Notes: generated by a model not told the origin, from the sequence alone. A stretch of DNA of 64,000 bases from CAYJFG01 sp964369405 (GCA_964369405.1 CAYJGB010000009.1:20416-84415), one strand, 5' to 3'; counted from the stretch's first letter, positions 54,593-64,000 are shown. Program-made: numbers and translations.

Positions 54593-56353
54593 ATGGAAAA
54601 TATAAATGTAATTCATGGTATTAACGGGCCTGTTGTTACTATAAAAAACACAAAATCTTTTTCTATGATGGAAATGGTTTATGTAGGAGAAGAAAAACTT
54701 GTAGGCGAAATTATAGGTATTACAGATAAGTTCACTACTGTACAAGTTTACGAAGAAACTACAGGGCTTAAACCAGGCGATAAAATATATGGCACAGGTG
54801 CACCTATGAATGTTACTTTAGGGCCTGGCATTATGGATAATATATTTGACGGTATCGAACGACCACTAAAAGCTATAGAAATAAAATCTGGTGCTTTTAT
54901 ATCAAGAGGTGCTAGCGTGTCTTCACTCGACACAACTAAAGAATGGGACGTTACTATAACTGTAAAAGTTGGCGATAAAGTATCTGGAGGGCAAGTATAT
55001 GCAACTCTTCCAGAAACTCATATTATTGAACATAGATTACTAGTTCCTCCTACTTTAAGTGGAGAAGTAGTTAAAGTAGCTCAAAATGGCAAATACACTT
55101 TAGAAAATACAATTGTAGTTGTAAAAGATGATTTAGGTAATACACACGATTTATCATTATGTCAAAAATGGCCTATCAGAGTACCTAGACCAGTTTCTAA
55201 AAGGCTTGCAGGCTCTATTCCACTAATCACAGGACAAAGAGTTATAGATACACTTTTCCCTATTGCTAAAGGTGGTACTGCTGCTATTCCTGGTGGATTT
55301 GGAACAGGTAAAACTATGACACAACATCAACTTGCTAAATGGTGTGATGCAGATATTATAGTTTATGTTGGTTGTGGTGAGCGTGGTAATGAGATGAGTC
55401 AAGTTCTTGATGAATTTTCCGAGCTTATCGACCCAAAATCAGGCAGACCTATGACTGATAGAACGGTACTTATTGCTAACACTTCAAATATGCCTGTTGC
55501 TGCTCGTGAAGCATCTATTTACACTGGTATTACACTTGCTGAATATTACAGAGATATGGGTTATCACGTTGCAATTATGGCAGACTCTACCTCTAGGTGG
55601 GCAGAGGCGTTAAGAGAAATTTCTGGACGACTTGAAGAAATGCCTGCTGAGGAAGGTTTTCCGGCTTATCTACCATCACGATTATCAGAGTTTTACGAAA
55701 GAGCCGGTAGATGTGATGTACTAAGTCAAAATGAGGGTTCTGTTACAATTATAGGTGCTGTATCTCCTCAAGGAGCTGACTTCTCAGAGCCTGTTACACA
55801 GAACACTAAGCGTTTTACACGTTGTTTTTGGGCTTTAGATAAATCACTTGCATACGCAAGGCATTACCCTGCTATAAACTGGATTAACAGTTACAGCGAA
55901 TATTTTACAGACTTAGACCCTTGGTTTTTAGAAAACGAGGGAACTGACTTTATTAAATATCGTAATAAAATAAGTTTCTTACTGCAAGAAGAAAACAGGC
56001 TTATGGAGATTGTAAAACTTATTGGTTCTGACGTTTTACCAGACGACCAAAAACTAATAATAGAAATTGCAAGAGTTATAAGAGTAGGTTTTCTACAGCA
56101 AAATGCTTTTCATGCTGACGACACATATGTACCACTAGAAAAGCAAAAACTTATGATGAAAACTATACTACATCTATATAAAAGAGCTAGACACTTAGTA
56201 TCTGCAGCAATTCCAATCTCAAGAATACAAGAAATTGGATTGTTTGAAAAATTGACTAAAATGAAATACGATATACCTAACAACAACTTGAAGTTATTTG
56301 ATGATTACATCAACGAAATAGATACAGTGCTTGCAAAAATAACAGAGTCATAA
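54593..56353 (+). CDS. ntpA: V-type ATPase catalytic subunit A
   Basis: The ATP-hydrolysing subunit, 586 residues. The Walker A loop GGFGTGKT lies at 234-241. The non-homologous insert (about 115-190) marks V/A-type rather than F-type. Other motifs are [15 protein letters not shown], the Walker B strand [36 protein letters not shown] and [23 protein letters not shown]. Assembles with subunit B in an A3B3 head. Confidence 0.97.
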   Translation: MENINVIHGINGPVVTIKNTKSFSMMEMVYVGEEKLVGEIIGITDKFTTVQVYEETTGLKPGDKIYGTGAPMNVTLGPGIMDNIFDGIERPLKAIEIKSGAFISRGASVSSLDTTKEWDVTITVKVGDKVSGGQVYATLPETHIIEHRLLVPPTLSGEVVKVAQNGKYTLENTIVVVKDDLGNTHDLSLCQKWPIRVPRPVSKRLAGSIPLITGQRVIDTLFPIAKGGTAAIPGGFGTGKTMTQHQLAKWCDADIIVYVGCGERGNEMSQVLDEFSELIDPKSGRPMTDRTVLIANTSNMPVAAREASIYTGITLAEYYRDMGYHVAIMADSTSRWAEALREISGRLEEMPAEEGFPAYLPSRLSEFYERAGRCDVLSQNEGSVTIIGAVSPQGADFSEPVTQNTKRFTRCFWALDKSLAYARHYPAINWINSYSEYFTDLDPWFLENEGTDFIKYRNKISFLLQEENRLMEIVKLIGSDVLPDDQKLIIEIARVIRVGFLQQNAFHADDTYVPLEKQKLMMKTILHLYKRARHLVSAAIPISRIQEIGLFEKLTKMKYDIPNNNLKLFDDYINEIDTVLAKITES

Positions 56354-56384
56354 TAATTATTATATTTGAAAAGAGGTAAAAACT

Positions 56385-57761
56385 ATGATTATAGATTACG
56401 TTGGAGTTAAAGAAATTAATGGTTCTCTTATAGTAATTGATGGCGTTGAGGGTGCTTCTTATGAAGAAATAGTTGACATAAACCTTGATAATGGAACTAC
56501 TAGACAAGGTAGAATTGTTCAAATAGACGGCAAAAGAATTGTTGTTCAGGTTTTTGAGGGTACAAGGTCTATATCGCTTAGCAATACTAAATCAAGACTT
56601 ACAGGACACCCTATGGAACTACCTTTATCACCAGAGATTATTGGCAGAGTTTTTGATGGTGCCGGTAAACCTATTGATGATATGGGAGAAATCTTTTTTG
56701 AAAAGAAACAAAATATAAACGGTACTCCTATAAATCCAGTTTCAAGAGTATATCCTAGAAACTTTATTAACACAGGTATTTCTACTATAGACACTTTAGC
56801 AACTTTAATTAGAGGGCAAAAACTACCTATATTCTCAGGTTCTGGTATGAAACATAACGAACTAGCTGTACAAATAGTGCGTCAAGCAAAAATAGCAGAT
56901 GAAGCAGGGCAAGGGTTTTGCGTTGTTTTTGCTGCTATGGGTGTTAAAAATGATGTTGCTGATTACTTTAAGAGAAGTTTTGAGGAGTCTGGTGTATTAG
57001 AAAGAGTTGTAATGTTTTTAAACCTTTCTAACGACCCTATTATAGAAAGAACGCTTACACCACGCTGTGCACTTACAACTGCTGAATATTTAGCATTTGA
57101 TTTAAATATGCATGTATTAGTTATTATGACAGATATGACCTCTTATGCTGAGGCTTTACGTGAATTTAGTTCTTCTAAAGGTGAAATCCCTGGTAGAAAA
57201 GGATATCCTGGCTACTTATACTCTGACTTAGCATCTTTGTACGAGAGAGCAGGAATGATTAAAGGTAGCACTGGTAGCGTAACACAAATACCAATTCTTA
57301 CAATGCCAAATGATGACATAACTCACCCAATACCTGACCTTACAGGTTACATTACTGAAGGGCAAATTGTATTAGATAGAACTTTACAAGGGCAAGGGTT
57401 ATACCCACCTGTTGATGTTCTGCCATCTTTATCACGTTTGATGAAAGATGGTATCGGAGATGGTTTTACAAGAGCAGACCATTCACCACTAGCAAATCAG
57501 CTATTTGCATCGTATGCAAAAGTTATAGATGCAAGGTCTTTAGCATCAGTTATAGGTGAGGAGGAGTTATCTCCTACAGATAAAAAATATATGGAATTTG
57601 GTAAACTGTTCGAGGCTAAATTTGTTAATCAAGGCTTTACAGAGCACAGAACAATAGAGCAAAGTTTAGAACTTGGGTGGGAACTTTTAAGAACATTCCC
57701 TAGAAGTGAGCTTGACCGTATAGACGATGCATTACTAGATAAATATTACGAACAAAAATAA
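56385..57761 (+). CDS. ntpB: V-type ATPase subunit B
   Basis: The regulatory, non-catalytic head subunit, 458 residues. It lacks a Walker A loop ([20 protein letters not shown] in its place), as expected. It shows [71 protein letters not shown] and the C-terminal LDKYY. 31 bp after ntpA. Confidence 0.97.
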   Translation: MIIDYVGVKEINGSLIVIDGVEGASYEEIVDINLDNGTTRQGRIVQIDGKRIVVQVFEGTRSISLSNTKSRLTGHPMELPLSPEIIGRVFDGAGKPIDDMGEIFFEKKQNINGTPINPVSRVYPRNFINTGISTIDTLATLIRGQKLPIFSGSGMKHNELAVQIVRQAKIADEAGQGFCVVFAAMGVKNDVADYFKRSFEESGVLERVVMFLNLSNDPIIERTLTPRCALTTAEYLAFDLNMHVLVIMTDMTSYAEALREFSSSKGEIPGRKGYPGYLYSDLASLYERAGMIKGSTGSVTQIPILTMPNDDITHPIPDLTGYITEGQIVLDRTLQGQGLYPPVDVLPSLSRLMKDGIGDGFTRADHSPLANQLFASYAKVIDARSLASVIGEEELSPTDKKYMEFGKLFEAKFVNQGFTEHRTIEQSLELGWELLRTFPRSELDRIDDALLDKYYEQK

Positions 57762-57795
57762 ACTAACAATATAAATTTTAGGTGGTGAGAATAAA

Positions 57796-58425
57796 TTGGC
57801 TTTTCAAGCAGTACCTACCAAAGGTAATTTAATTAATACAAAAAAATCTTTAGCACTTGCACAAACAGGTTATGAATTACTTGATAAAAAAAGAAATATT
57901 ATCATAAGGGAAATGATGTCGTTAATCGACCATGCAAACGTATTACAAACTAAAATTGACGATGCATACACCGAGGCATATTTAGCATTACAACGTGCAA
58001 ATTTAACACTAGGATTTTGCGACGAAATTTCTCAAAGCATACCGATAGAAGAAAGTTTAAAATTATCATATAGAAGTGTAATGGGTGTAGAAATTCCAAT
58101 ACTCACAATACAAAACAATGTTCAACCACCACTAAGCTATGGGCTTGCCTCTACAAACTCAACATTAGATGATGCATACATTAAATTTAACGAAGTAAAG
58201 CAACTTACAGCAGAATTAGCAGAAGTTGAAAATAGTGTATACAGATTAGCAGATGCAGTTAAGAAGACACAAAAACGAGCAAATGCACTTAAAAATATAA
58301 TGATACCACGATTTACACAAACAGTTAAATTTATATCTGATGCACTAGATGAAAAAGATAGAGAAGATTTTTCTCGATTAAAAGTAATAAAAAGGCAAAA
58401 ACAGCATAAAGCACAAGAGGACTAA
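57796..58425 (+). CDS. ntpD: V-type ATPase subunit D
   Basis: The central rotor shaft, 209 residues, largely two long antiparallel helices (about 1-75 and 130-195). The conserved start AVPTKGNLINTKKSLALAQTGYELLDKKRNII and the C-terminal AVKKTQKRANALKNIMIPRFTQTVKFISDALDEKDREDFSRLKVIK are diagnostic. TTG start after GGTGGTGAGA. Last gene of the operon. Confidence 0.95.
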   Translation: MAFQAVPTKGNLINTKKSLALAQTGYELLDKKRNIIIREMMSLIDHANVLQTKIDDAYTEAYLALQRANLTLGFCDEISQSIPIEESLKLSYRSVMGVEIPILTIQNNVQPPLSYGLASTNSTLDDAYIKFNEVKQLTAELAEVENSVYRLADAVKKTQKRANALKNIMIPRFTQTVKFISDALDEKDREDFSRLKVIKRQKQHKAQED

Positions 58426-58448
58426 TAAATAATTCTTTTTTATATGGT

Positions 58449-58600
58449 ATCGTAAAAGTTTTGTCCACTTTTTCAAAAGTGGTGGAGTTTGAGGTGAAAC
58501 CTCAAGGTCTAGCCCTTGACCTTAAGCGTAAAAAAACGCAGGAGGGGAACCCACGTTCTGTTAGGGGTTCCCCTTAAATTGTACAAAGTTCCGTAAATAT
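58449..58600. repeat. Multi-hairpin intergenic element
   Basis: A noncoding stretch 24 bp after ntpD made of consecutive perfect hairpins: CCACTTTT/AAAAGTGG (58465-58482), TTGAGGT/ACCTCAA (58489-58505), AAGGTC/GACCTT or CAAGG/CCTTG (58503-58523), GCGT/ACGC (58526-58538) and GGGGAACC/GGTTCCCC (58544-58573). More GC-rich than its surroundings. It could act as terminator of the ATPase operon, but its complexity suggests an interspersed repeat. No ORF. Confidence 0.65.
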
Positions 58601-58621
58601 TACAAACCAAAGGAAATTAAA

Positions 58622-59977
58622 ATGACTCAAACTTTATCTAATCAAAATATAACTAAATCGTTTTTCAAATATGTTTCTCTAAATGTTATAAGTATGCTAA
58701 GCCTTTCTTTTTATATTCTTGTAGATACTTATTTTATTGCTAGTTCTGTTGGTTATCAAGGGCTTACTGCTTTAAATATTGTTTTACCTATTTTCACTGC
58801 TATGAACGGATTCGGTTATCTTATTGGTATAGGCTCTTCTACTCTATTTTCTATATTCAAAGGTGAAAACAACTCTACTAAGGCTAATCAAATCTTTACT
58901 CATGGTGCTATTTTTGCACTTGTTGTTTCTCTTGTTTTCTCTATTATCGGTATTTTTTTCTCTGATAATATATCATCGCTTAGTGGTGCTGACGATACCA
59001 TACTACCTATTGCCAGTAGCTATATTTCTATATTGCTTGCAATTTCTCCTGCTTTTATATTCAACACTTTTTTAAGTAACTTTGTTAGAAACGATAACTC
59101 CCCTAAACTTGCTACAATCGCAATTTTTGTTTCTAGCTTTAGTAATATTATTTTAGACTATGTCTTTGTTGTTATTTTTGATATGGATATGATAGGTGCT
59201 GCCATTGCTACTGCTGTTTCTCCTGTTATAAGTATTGCAATTTTATCTATTCACTTTATCAAAAAGAAAAATACTTTTAAATTTGTAAAATGTCCTTTTA
59301 ATTTTAAATATATATCTAAACTTACAAGTATTGGATTTCCTTCTTATATAACCGAAGTTTCTAACGGGATTGTTATTTTTATTCTAAACTATATTATACT
59401 TTCATACAGTGGTAATATCGGTGTTGCAGCTTACGGTGTTATCTCTAATATTGCTTTAGTGGCTATTTATATTTTTAATGGTGTTGCTTTAGGTACTCAA
59501 CCTATAATCAGCTATAATTACGGCGCTAGAAACTTTAAAAACATTGCTAAAACTTTAAAACTAGCTTTAATCACTTCTCTAGGTATCGGTGTTATTATTT
59601 ATTTATCAGGCTTATTTTTTGCCTCACCTATTGTATCTATTTTTAATTCTGAAAAAGATGCTACTCTACAGTCAATTGCCGAAAACGGTGTGTATATTTA
59701 TTTCATAGCATTTATTTTTGCTGGGTTAAACATAGTTTTTATATCTTATTTTTCTTCTACTGTTAAACCAATTAAGTCTTTTATTCTATCTATTAGTCGT
59801 GGTTTTGTATTTGTAATTATTTTTGCTTTTATGCTACCTAACTTTTTCAACTTAAATGGCGTATGGATAAGTATTCCTCTTGCTGAAATTACTACATTAA
59901 TTATAGCAATTTCATTAATTTTATTTGACAAAAAGCGTAAAGCTGATATAATAAGTAATGTTAATAAAAGGATTTAA
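58622..59977 (+). CDS. MATE family efflux transporter (second copy in window)
   Basis: A 451-residue, 12-helix MATE exporter, distinct from the MarR-linked one (different N-terminus, MTQTLSNQNITKSFFKYVSLNVISML) but with the same features: YILVDTYFIASSVG, GIGSSTLFSIFKGE, GTQPIISYNYGARN, and a charged C-terminus. No linked regulator. Ribosome site AAAGGA. Substrate unknown. Confidence 0.87.
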   Translation: MTQTLSNQNITKSFFKYVSLNVISMLSLSFYILVDTYFIASSVGYQGLTALNIVLPIFTAMNGFGYLIGIGSSTLFSIFKGENNSTKANQIFTHGAIFALVVSLVFSIIGIFFSDNISSLSGADDTILPIASSYISILLAISPAFIFNTFLSNFVRNDNSPKLATIAIFVSSFSNIILDYVFVVIFDMDMIGAAIATAVSPVISIAILSIHFIKKKNTFKFVKCPFNFKYISKLTSIGFPSYITEVSNGIVIFILNYIILSYSGNIGVAAYGVISNIALVAIYIFNGVALGTQPIISYNYGARNFKNIAKTLKLALITSLGIGVIIYLSGLFFASPIVSIFNSEKDATLQSIAENGVYIYFIAFIFAGLNIVFISYFSSTVKPIKSFILSISRGFVFVIIFAFMLPNFFNLNGVWISIPLAEITTLIIAISLILFDKKRKADIISNVNKRI

Positions 59978-59990
59978 CAGACGCTTAGCT

Positions 59991-60044
59991 CAAGACTTTT
60001 ATTAAAACCAAACTATAACGGTTTTATGATTGTCTTGTTTTTTT
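59991..60044 (+). terminator. MATE gene terminator
   Basis: Outer CAAGAC/GTCTTG (59991-59996 with 60032-60037) with inner AAAACC/GGTTTT, followed by a run of seven T. Confidence 0.85.
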
Positions 60045-60073
60045 ACGAAAATATTTAAAAGAGGTTTTTTAAA

Positions 60074-61021
60074 ATGATGTATGTTTGCTTGATTATAGGT
60101 TTTTTACTACTAATTAAAGGTGCTGACCTATTTGTTGACGGTAGTTCCTCAATTGCTAAAATTTTTAAAGTTCCTACAATAATTATCGGTCTTACTATTG
60201 TAGCTATGGGTACTAGTGCTCCTGAACTTGCTGTTAGTGTAACTGCATCTTTTCAAGATAACAGCGAAATAGCACTTAGTAATGTTGTAGGCTCTAATAT
60301 TTTCAACTTACTAGTAGTTGTTGGAATATGCTCTGCTTTTAAATGTCTAGTACCTGCAAAAGATATTGTAAAAAGAGATTTACCTGTATCTATATTAGCA
60401 GCAATTATAACATTAGTAGCACCTATAATAACATACTTAGTAACTGGTAGTTATCAATTTACATTAATATCTGGAATTATATTGCTTATAGGTTTTATTA
60501 CGTATATTGTTGTTTTGCTAAGAAATGCTAAGAAAAACCCTGTGCTTGATACTCCTGATGATGATATTAAAGTTATGTCGCCAAAAAAGAGTATAATATA
60601 TATGATTATAGGTTTAGCAGGAATAATAATAGGTGGTAACTTAGTAGTGCATGGTGCTTCTGGTATTGCTAGTTCATTTGGTCTAAGTGACACTTTAATT
60701 GGTCTTACTATTGTAGCCATAGGCACATCTCTACCAGAACTTGCGACTTCTATAATCGCTACTAGAAAAGGTGAAAATGAACTTTCCCTTGGTAATGCAG
60801 TAGGTTCGAACATATTTAACATACTATTCATTTTAGGTATATCTTCTGTAATTTCTCCACTTTCAGTTGAAACTGTATCACTTATGGATAGTGCTATATT
60901 GATTATATTTAGTGTAATCGTGTTAGGATATATTCTAATTAGAAAGAAAATTGATAGAATTTTTGGTGTGGCTATGGTGCTTATGTATGGTGGATATATG
61001 ACATATATTATCCTTAGATAA
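60074..61021 (+). CDS. Calcium/sodium antiporter (CaCA, YrbG-like), copy 1
   Basis: A 315-residue K+-independent Ca2+/Na+ exchanger-family protein with about ten membrane helices. The two alpha repeats carry the ion-binding motifs: GLTIVAMGTSAPELAVSVTA ... VVGSNIFNLLVV in the first half and GLTIVAIGTSLPELATSIIA ... AVGSNIFNILFI in the second. Ribosome site AAAGAGG. Followed after 46 bp by a close paralogue, evidently a tandem duplication. Confidence 0.92.
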   Translation: MMYVCLIIGFLLLIKGADLFVDGSSSIAKIFKVPTIIIGLTIVAMGTSAPELAVSVTASFQDNSEIALSNVVGSNIFNLLVVVGICSAFKCLVPAKDIVKRDLPVSILAAIITLVAPIITYLVTGSYQFTLISGIILLIGFITYIVVLLRNAKKNPVLDTPDDDIKVMSPKKSIIYMIIGLAGIIIGGNLVVHGASGIASSFGLSDTLIGLTIVAIGTSLPELATSIIATRKGENELSLGNAVGSNIFNILFILGISSVISPLSVETVSLMDSAILIIFSVIVLGYILIRKKIDRIFGVAMVLMYGGYMTYIILR

Positions 61022-61067
61022 CATTAATATATATTTACTCAATTATTTGAAAAGAGGTTTTTTTAAA

Positions 61068-62015
61068 ATGATGTACGTGTTTTTAATTATTGGTTTCCTT
61101 TTGCTTATTAAAGGTGCTGATTTGTTTGTTGATGGTAGTTCCTCAATTGCTAAAATTTTTAAAGTACCATCAATAATTATAGGTCTTACTATTGTAGCTA
61201 TGGGAACAAGTGCTCCTGAACTTGCTGTTAGTTTGTCGGCATCTCTGCAAGGCAATAACGAAATAGCTCTTAGTAATGTGGTAGGCTCTAACATATTTAA
61301 TTTATTAGTAGTTGTTGGGTTATGTGCTACTTTTAAAACCATAGTCCCTGCAAAAGATATTATAAAAAGAGATTTACCAATATCAATAATATCTGCTATT
61401 ATTGTTTTAGTAGGTCCTATTATTACTTATCTTACTACTGGCAACTATGAATTATCTATGATAACTGGTTTTGTATTATTAATATGTTTTGTAGCTTATA
61501 TAGTTTATTTAATTAGAGATGCTAGAAAAAATCCAGTTTTAGAAAATCCAGATGAAGAGATTAAAGTAATGTCACCACTTAAAAGTGCATTTTTTATAGT
61601 ATTAGGTTTAGCTGGAATTATTGTAGGTGGTAACTTTGTAGTTACTGGTGCTTCTGATATTGCTATTTCTTTTGGACTTAGCGAAACTCTAGTAGGGCTT
61701 ACAATTGTAGCTATAGGCACATCGCTACCAGAACTTGTAACATCAATAGTAGCTTCTAGAAAAGGCGAAAACGAGTTAGCTCTGGGTAATGCTGTAGGTT
61801 CGAATATATTCAATCTATTGCTTATATTAGGTGTGTCAGCAAGCATATCACCATTTAAGGTAGAGGTTCAATCTCTATGGGATTTAGGACTAGTAATAGC
61901 GTTTAGTTTAATCGTTCTTATATATGTGGCAATAAGGAAAAAAGTAGATAGACTTTTTGGTATTGCTATGGTGCTTATGTATGTAGGATATATGGCTTAC
62001 GTAATAATGAGATAA
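61068..62015 (+). CDS. Calcium/sodium antiporter (CaCA, YrbG-like), copy 2
   Basis: Same length (315 residues) and motif set as the preceding gene, and nearly identical over the first 55 residues. Even the ribosome-site stretch GAAAAGAGG and the MMYV start are duplicated, so the unit was copied with its leader. The start is placed at the first ATG of that conserved leader; the frame extends 7 codons upstream to an ATA/ATG-poor region without merit. The copies differ more in the cytoplasmic loop and last third, which may mean different ion affinities (inference). Confidence 0.92.
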   Translation: MMYVFLIIGFLLLIKGADLFVDGSSSIAKIFKVPSIIIGLTIVAMGTSAPELAVSLSASLQGNNEIALSNVVGSNIFNLLVVVGLCATFKTIVPAKDIIKRDLPISIISAIIVLVGPIITYLTTGNYELSMITGFVLLICFVAYIVYLIRDARKNPVLENPDEEIKVMSPLKSAFFIVLGLAGIIVGGNFVVTGASDIAISFGLSETLVGLTIVAIGTSLPELVTSIVASRKGENELALGNAVGSNIFNLLLILGVSASISPFKVEVQSLWDLGLVIAFSLIVLIYVAIRKKVDRLFGIAMVLMYVGYMAYVIMR

Positions 62016-62039
62016 AACCCAAAGTAAATATAAGTAAAT

Positions 62040-62082
62040 CTCCTCTTGAAGTGACTTGTGTCAAATCAAGAGGAGGTTTTTT
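62040..62082 (+). terminator. Terminator of the antiporter pair
   Basis: A 10-bp stem (62040-62049 with 62066-62075) followed by GTTTTTT. It touches the convergent asparaginase stop codon. Confidence 0.85.
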
Positions 62083-63097
62083 AAATATGCTCAAAAAATA
62101 TATTTTTGTTGATATACTCTATTGGTTCAATGTCTTTTTGATTATACGCAATACAAAGTTTAGCATACGCTGATTCTAATGATATATTATATAACGGTAT
62201 CAAATAGTTTTCAAATAGTTTATAAGTTGTTGAATATTTTATGTCACTCTTTTTAAAAGATGTTCCATACACTGGTATGTTTTGATTTTTGCACCTATCT
62301 AAAAATTTCAAAACAGATTTACTACCTATTGTATCTGTGCAAGCAGTACCACTATGATATAAGCATAACAACACTGCACTTATGTCATTTAGGTTATAAT
62401 TATCGTAATCTAAGTTTGGATATTGTTTAATCATCATCACTTTATTTTCAAGTGAAAATTCATTATTAAGTTTAAAATTCGCATTATTTTCAACTTCTTT
62501 AATAGATGGGTTGTCAATTTGTTTGTTAATTTTAAATTCGCAATTTTGAATAGTTCCAAACGCAGAGCTAGAAAAAGAAGTAAATTCATCTAAATATGGG
62601 TCAGATTCTTTTAACCTAGTGCTAAGATAGATTGCATTATTATCATTAGAATAAGAAACATACACTCCCCTATTCTTACAATTATTAATAAAATCTACAG
62701 CATTTTTTAAGTTTGTAATACCGTTACTCTCTTTTAAATTTGGTGGATAATTAGCAGCAACAATTACAACAGGTTTATTTATATACGAATACATAAGCCC
62801 TAAAAAAGCACTTGTAAAAGATAATGTATCTGAACCATGTGTAATAATAACTCCGTCATACTTAGAAAAATCTACAGAATTTAAAAATTTAATTATTATA
62901 TTCCATTGACTATAATTTAAATTTTCGCTTAATAACTCTAAAGGTTCTTTACAAGTGAAGTTTATATTTTTATAGCTACTATATTTTTCTAAAAACAATT
63001 TTAGCACTGTAAATTCACTATTTTTTGACACATCTACTACATTATCATAAACTTTACTTCCTATTGTTCCACCAGTAAAAACAGTTAAAATATTCAT
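62081..63097 (-). CDS. L-asparaginase (type I-like)
   Basis: A 338-residue asparaginase hydrolysing asparagine to aspartate and ammonia. Catalytic elements: FTGGTIGS (Thr11 region) at the N-terminus and ITHGSDTLSFTSAFL (Thr86, Asp90) with the fold-typical PVVIVAANYPP. No signal peptide, so probably cytoplasmic. It is divergent in the C-terminal domain from model enzymes and could be a glutaminase/asparaginase-like variant. TTGGAGGATAG ribosome site. Convergent with the antiporters. Confidence 0.85.
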   Translation of the reverse strand: MNILTVFTGGTIGSKVYDNVVDVSKNSEFTVLKLFLEKYSSYKNINFTCKEPLELLSENLNYSQWNIIIKFLNSVDFSKYDGVIITHGSDTLSFTSAFLGLMYSYINKPVVIVAANYPPNLKESNGITNLKNAVDFINNCKNRGVYVSYSNDNNAIYLSTRLKESDPYLDEFTSFSSSAFGTIQNCEFKINKQIDNPSIKEVENNANFKLNNEFSLENKVMMIKQYPNLDYDNYNLNDISAVLLCLYHSGTACTDTIGSKSVLKFLDRCKNQNIPVYGTSFKKSDIKYSTTYKLFENYLIPLYNISLESAYAKLCIAYNQKDIEPIEYINKNIFFEHI

Positions 63098-63124
63098 AAC
63101 TATCCTCCAATATTAAAAATAATG

Positions 63125-63361
63125 GCTATGTTTAATATACAACATAGCTCTCAGACTGTCGAAAAACTGTACAACCACAAAATTTTAAATCAAATTTTGC
63201 TTACTTTGTCATACAAACTTGCAAATAGCACTCATATACAACCCGTATTATTCGCTTATTTGCAAGTTTTATTCCTCGTCTTGTACTAGTTTTTCGAAGC
63301 CTGTCATCGTGTCGGCTTTATCGACACGATAAGAGCTATGTTTAATATACAACATAGCTCT
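63125..63361. repeat. Nested palindromic element flanked by 27-bp direct repeats
   Basis: Two identical 27-bp copies (63125-63151 and 63335-63361), each a GCTATGTT/AACATAGC hairpin, flank 183 bp. Between them, a 16-bp long-range stem with one bulge pairs TCGAAAAACTGTACAA (63159-63174) with 63281-63297. It encloses AAAATTT/AAATTTT and a 13-bp arm AAACTTGCAAATA/TATTTGCAAGTTT (63215-63227 with 63257-63269). A separate 9-bp hairpin ATCGTGTCG/CGACACGAT follows at 63306-63330. No ORF. The multi-arm plan resembles the cruciform elements at 36.5 and 47.6 kb, but the sequence is different. Confidence 0.75.
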
Positions 63362-63388
63362 TAAAATATGTATTCAGTTAAATTAAAA

Positions 63389-64000
63389 TTATTTAAACAT
63401 TCTAACTTTACCAATTAAAGGTAACTCTTTTGCTCTACCGTTAACAGTATTAATAATACCGAAAATAATACCAATTAGAACACAAATTCCTGCTAGCATA
63501 CTTATTATTCCACCAACATAAGGAATGAAACTAACCATACCTGAAGCACACGATAAAATAAATAATGTTATCCCTTGACTACAATGAAATTTAACATACT
63601 GTGAATTTGGTTGCGATAATAGCGGTATCAAGAATAATATAGATAAGTAAGCTAATATACATATATCTTTGTTTTGTTTTATATCTTGTGGGTCAAATTC
63701 GTGAGTAAGGTCTTCTTCATTACCAATTGTTGGAGCACCTGCACCTTGTTGTGATTGATGTGGCTGTTGTTGGTACCCACCTTGATTTTGGTTTGGTTGT
63801 TGTTGATAACCACCTTGTTGTGCATTATTTGGTTGTTGGTAACCATTTTGTTGATATCCACCCTGTGGTTGGTTTGGTTGTTGGTAACTTCCTTGTTGTG
63901 CGTTATTTGGTTGTTGTTGATAGCTTCCTTGTTGTGCATTGCTTGGTTGTTGATAGCTTCCTTGTTGTGCATTGCTTGGTTGTTGATAGCTTCCTTGTTG
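63389..64000 (-). CDS. Gln/Asn-rich repeat protein with Tic20/DUF4870-like membrane domain (5' end outside window)
   Basis: Reading the minus strand from the right edge, one frame is open through 203 residues to the stop at 63389, so the gene is cut at its 5' end. The visible N-terminal part is a low-complexity repeat: at least two 11-residue units QQGSYQQPSNA in tandem, then degenerate QQGGYQQQPN units (about residues 1-85). A linker APTIGNEEDLTHEFDPQDIKQNK leads to a membrane domain with about three helices (ICILAYLSILFLIPLL, GITLFILSCASGMVSF, GGIISMLAGICVLIGIIFGI) of DUF4870/Tic20-like type. Function unknown; the repeat tail may be sticky or proline/glutamine-rich surface-exposed (inference). 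Confidence 0.82.
   Translation of the reverse strand, partial: QQGSYQQPSNAQQGSYQQPSNAQQGSYQQQPNNAQQGSYQQPNQPQGGYQQNGYQQPNNAQQGGYQQQPNQNQGGYQQQPHQSQQGAGAPTIGNEEDLTHEFDPQDIKQNKDICILAYLSILFLIPLLSQPNSQYVKFHCSQGITLFILSCASGMVSFIPYVGGIISMLAGICVLIGIIFGIINTVNGRAKELPLIGKVRMFK

Noticed and set aside
63679..63972. Minus-strand frame rich in His-Asn-Lys repeats
   Set aside because: It is the off-frame shadow of the Gln-rich repeat gene; the true frame continues without stops into the membrane domain that ends at 63389.

Overview
The window is AT-rich, gene-dense chromosomal DNA from a low-GC, probably spore-forming Clostridia-type Firmicute. The best fit is a gut Oscillospirales/Ruminococcus-like lineage. 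This rests on a SpoIVB sporulation protease, a CtsR-McsA-McsB-ClpC operon, a V/A-type ATPase operon, type III glutamine synthetase, a split glutamate synthase, and a secreted dockerin-bearing alpha-amylase with starch-binding modules like those of gut starch degraders. There are no rRNA genes, phage genes, transposases or CRISPR arrays. One tRNA-Leu(GAG) is present.

Layout. 0-8 kb: an unrecognised protein cut by the left edge, a transglutaminase-like lipoprotein, an EctB-type aminotransferase followed by an ATP-grasp protein, a MarR-MATE efflux pair under a large palindromic operator, and a radical SAM protein. 7.7-10.2 kb: a candidate small RNA, glmS and tRNA-Leu. 10.4-20 kb: a nitrogen-assimilation block. 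The split glutamate synthase genes (minus strand) diverge from glutamine synthetase III and an ammonium transporter fused to a PII domain. Three terminator-like hairpins here each overlap a small hairpin with an A-x-x-G-x-x hexaloop, the signature recognised by ANTAR antiterminators. 20-29.5 kb: a CorC/HlyC protein, a GIY-YIG protein, hisH-hisF, the dockerin amylase, then rnhA and nifS/iscU. 29.5-36.6 kb: a second, larger structured RNA candidate, a P-type ATPase, spoIVB, and an acyltransferase-like/zinc-ribbon membrane protein pair flanked by near-identical direct repeats of about 118 bp that carry a terminator and a promoter. 36.6-47.6 kb: uvrA, gpmI, the clpC operon with three CtsR boxes, and corA. 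47.9-58.4 kb: an ACT/UPF0210 pair and a nine-gene V-type ATPase operon. 58.4-64 kb: a second MATE pump, tandem duplicated Ca2+/Na+ antiporters, asparaginase, and a Gln-rich repeat membrane protein cut by the right edge.

The most unusual features are intergenic. Two elements of about 130 bp (36495-36620 and 47624-47754) fold into the same four-armed cross and share a central arm, but their side arms are in swapped order. Both sit exactly at the stop codon of the adjacent gene. Two further multi-hairpin intergenic elements lie at 58.45-58.6 kb and 63.1-63.4 kb. Together with the hexaloop/terminator leaders of the nitrogen genes and the two unassigned RNA candidates, these are the items most worth following up.

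Start codons were moved inward where a Shine-Dalgarno sequence or family knowledge demanded it (for example glmS, clpC, uvrA and the amylase). Promoters listed are matches to the vegetative -35/-10 pattern with 17-base spacing, read by eye. No homology search was run; product names rest on recognised motifs.
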